5,508 nt of DNA, taken from NCBI GenBank assembly GCA_025450475.1, contig JANWHJ010000067.1, forward strand, positions 1 through 5,508, given 5' to 3'. This DNA is from Nitrososphaera sp. (GTDB taxonomy: Archaea; Thermoproteota; Nitrososphaeria; Nitrososphaerales; Nitrososphaeraceae). How positions within the stretch are numbered: position 1 is the first letter of the stretch; each line of letters starts with the position of its first letter. The notes under the pieces are model-generated. The model was given only the letters and a program-made list of their open reading frames with translations, ran no database searches and was not told the DNA's origin. Of this stretch, positions 4,971 through 5,508 are shown in pieces. Made by a program: the position numbers and the translations under genes.

Positions 4971-5508
4971 CTAGGTTGGAGTGTCGATGTTGCTGGTGTT
5001 AATTGTAGCCTGCCGTAACACTTCCCCTTCGATGAGGGCCCCGATCATCAGAGCGGATACTGCAATGGCAATTTCAATGCCAGTCACTAACAGGTATTCC
5101 TTCCAGGTTCTTCTCTTTACAAGATAATACACCAGCATACCGCTCCGGGACATTGCCAATCCATAAGAGAATATCTCCAAGATCCCAAACGGTGTAGCCA
5201 GGAGGGATAGAGGTGAAATTGCTGCAATGGCAGGGTTTGTATGAGCAAATGCATTAAAGACGATTCCAGTTGAATATGCGGAATAGGCGCCTATTCCTGC
5301 CCCGGCCGCCGGAATAAACATACCCAGCCCCACCACAGCGTTGTTGGAAAAGATGCCTTCCTCCTGTATACCCTGCACCCGTTCGGTAAATTCGGTAACA
5401 ATCTGGTTTGCTTCTTCATCACTTAGCTTGACTCCTGATGCTCCCGTTGAAAATGCAATCAAGAAGGCCGCTATTCCGACGCCAAGATATGCTAGCCTGA
5501 ACTTTAGG
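4971..5508 (-). CDS. SpoIIM/DUF95 family integral membrane protein (N-terminus outside window)
   Basis: This is a polytopic membrane protein of the family named after Bacillus stage II sporulation protein M; the archaeal members are of unknown function and have nothing to do with spores. The frame stays open to the window edge: a TTG at 5462 is only an internal Leu, because the codons before it read LKFRLAYLGVGIAAF and complete a first membrane segment. 178 residues are visible. After TM1 comes a soluble stretch (KLSDEEANQIVTEFTERVQGIQEEG), then the family motif FSNN (visible residues 53-56) leading into a Gly/Ala-rich segment, then ATPFGILEIFSYGLAMSRSG (104-123), matching the usual PHGxxE motif with Phe instead of His. 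A final segment (~137-161) precedes a short polar tail. It converges on the dodecin gene with 62 bases between. Confidence 0.82.
   Translation of the reverse strand, partial: LKFRLAYLGVGIAAFLIAFSTGASGVKLSDEEANQIVTEFTERVQGIQEEGIFSNNAVVGLGMFIPAAGAGIGAYSAYSTGIVFNAFAHTNPAIAAISPLSLLATPFGILEIFSYGLAMSRSGMLVYYLVKRRTWKEYLLVTGIEIAIAVSALMIGALIEGEVLRQATINTSNIDTPT

Noticed and set aside
2631..5050. Other TGATGA/TCATCA hexamers that could be C boxes
   Set aside because: They lie inside conserved coding sequence and lack a matching D box, second C box and terminal stem.
5460..5462. TTG as the start of the SpoIIM-type protein
   Set aside because: Upstream codons are open to the window edge and complete a hydrophobic membrane segment; the TTG is an internal Leu.

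Overview
The window looks like a chromosome segment of an ammonia-oxidising thaumarchaeon, most likely Nitrososphaera-like (soil group I.1b). The signs are a typical archaeal aIF5A, TATA boxes about 26 bases ahead of leaderless or near-leaderless starts, almost no Shine-Dalgarno sequences, TTG start codons, moderate GC content and a mix of CorA, dodecin and SpoIIM-type genes. The genus is inferred from general character, not from a database match.

Layout. The left third reads on the + strand: the 3' part of a CorA-type divalent-cation transporter (1-864, cut by the window edge), an unrecognised 200-residue protein (922-1524), and translation factor aIF5A (1596-2000) behind a good archaeal promoter. 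The short gap after aIF5A is not empty. At 2035-2103 it holds what I read as a C/D box guide RNA: boxes C, D', C' and a variant D, closed by a perfect 6-bp terminal repeat. Its 12-nt D guide is complementary to a sequence with the layout of the elongator tRNA-Met anticodon arm, and the D+5 rule points at wobble base C34. This is the main find of the window.

The centre reads on the - strand: a two-gene operon of dipeptide/oligopeptide-type ABC permeases, dppB (4548-3502) then dppC (3505-2105), joined by an ATGA overlap. DppC carries a long extra extracytoplasmic domain. No ATPase or substrate-binding protein gene lies beside them here, so those subunits must come from elsewhere. The operon converges on aIF5A and the guide RNA.

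On the right, a small dodecin gene (4702-4908, +) is divergent from dppB and shares a 153-base promoter region with it. The dodecin aligns without gaps to the Halobacterium protein as I recall it, but has Thr where the flavin-stacking Trp should be. It converges on a SpoIIM-family membrane protein (5508-4971, -) whose N-terminus runs off the window.

No mobile element, CRISPR array, tRNA or rRNA gene was seen, and no gene-free stretch exceeds about 155 bases. Apart from the permease pair and the aIF5A/guide-RNA pair (both translation-related), the neighbours are not obviously linked in function.
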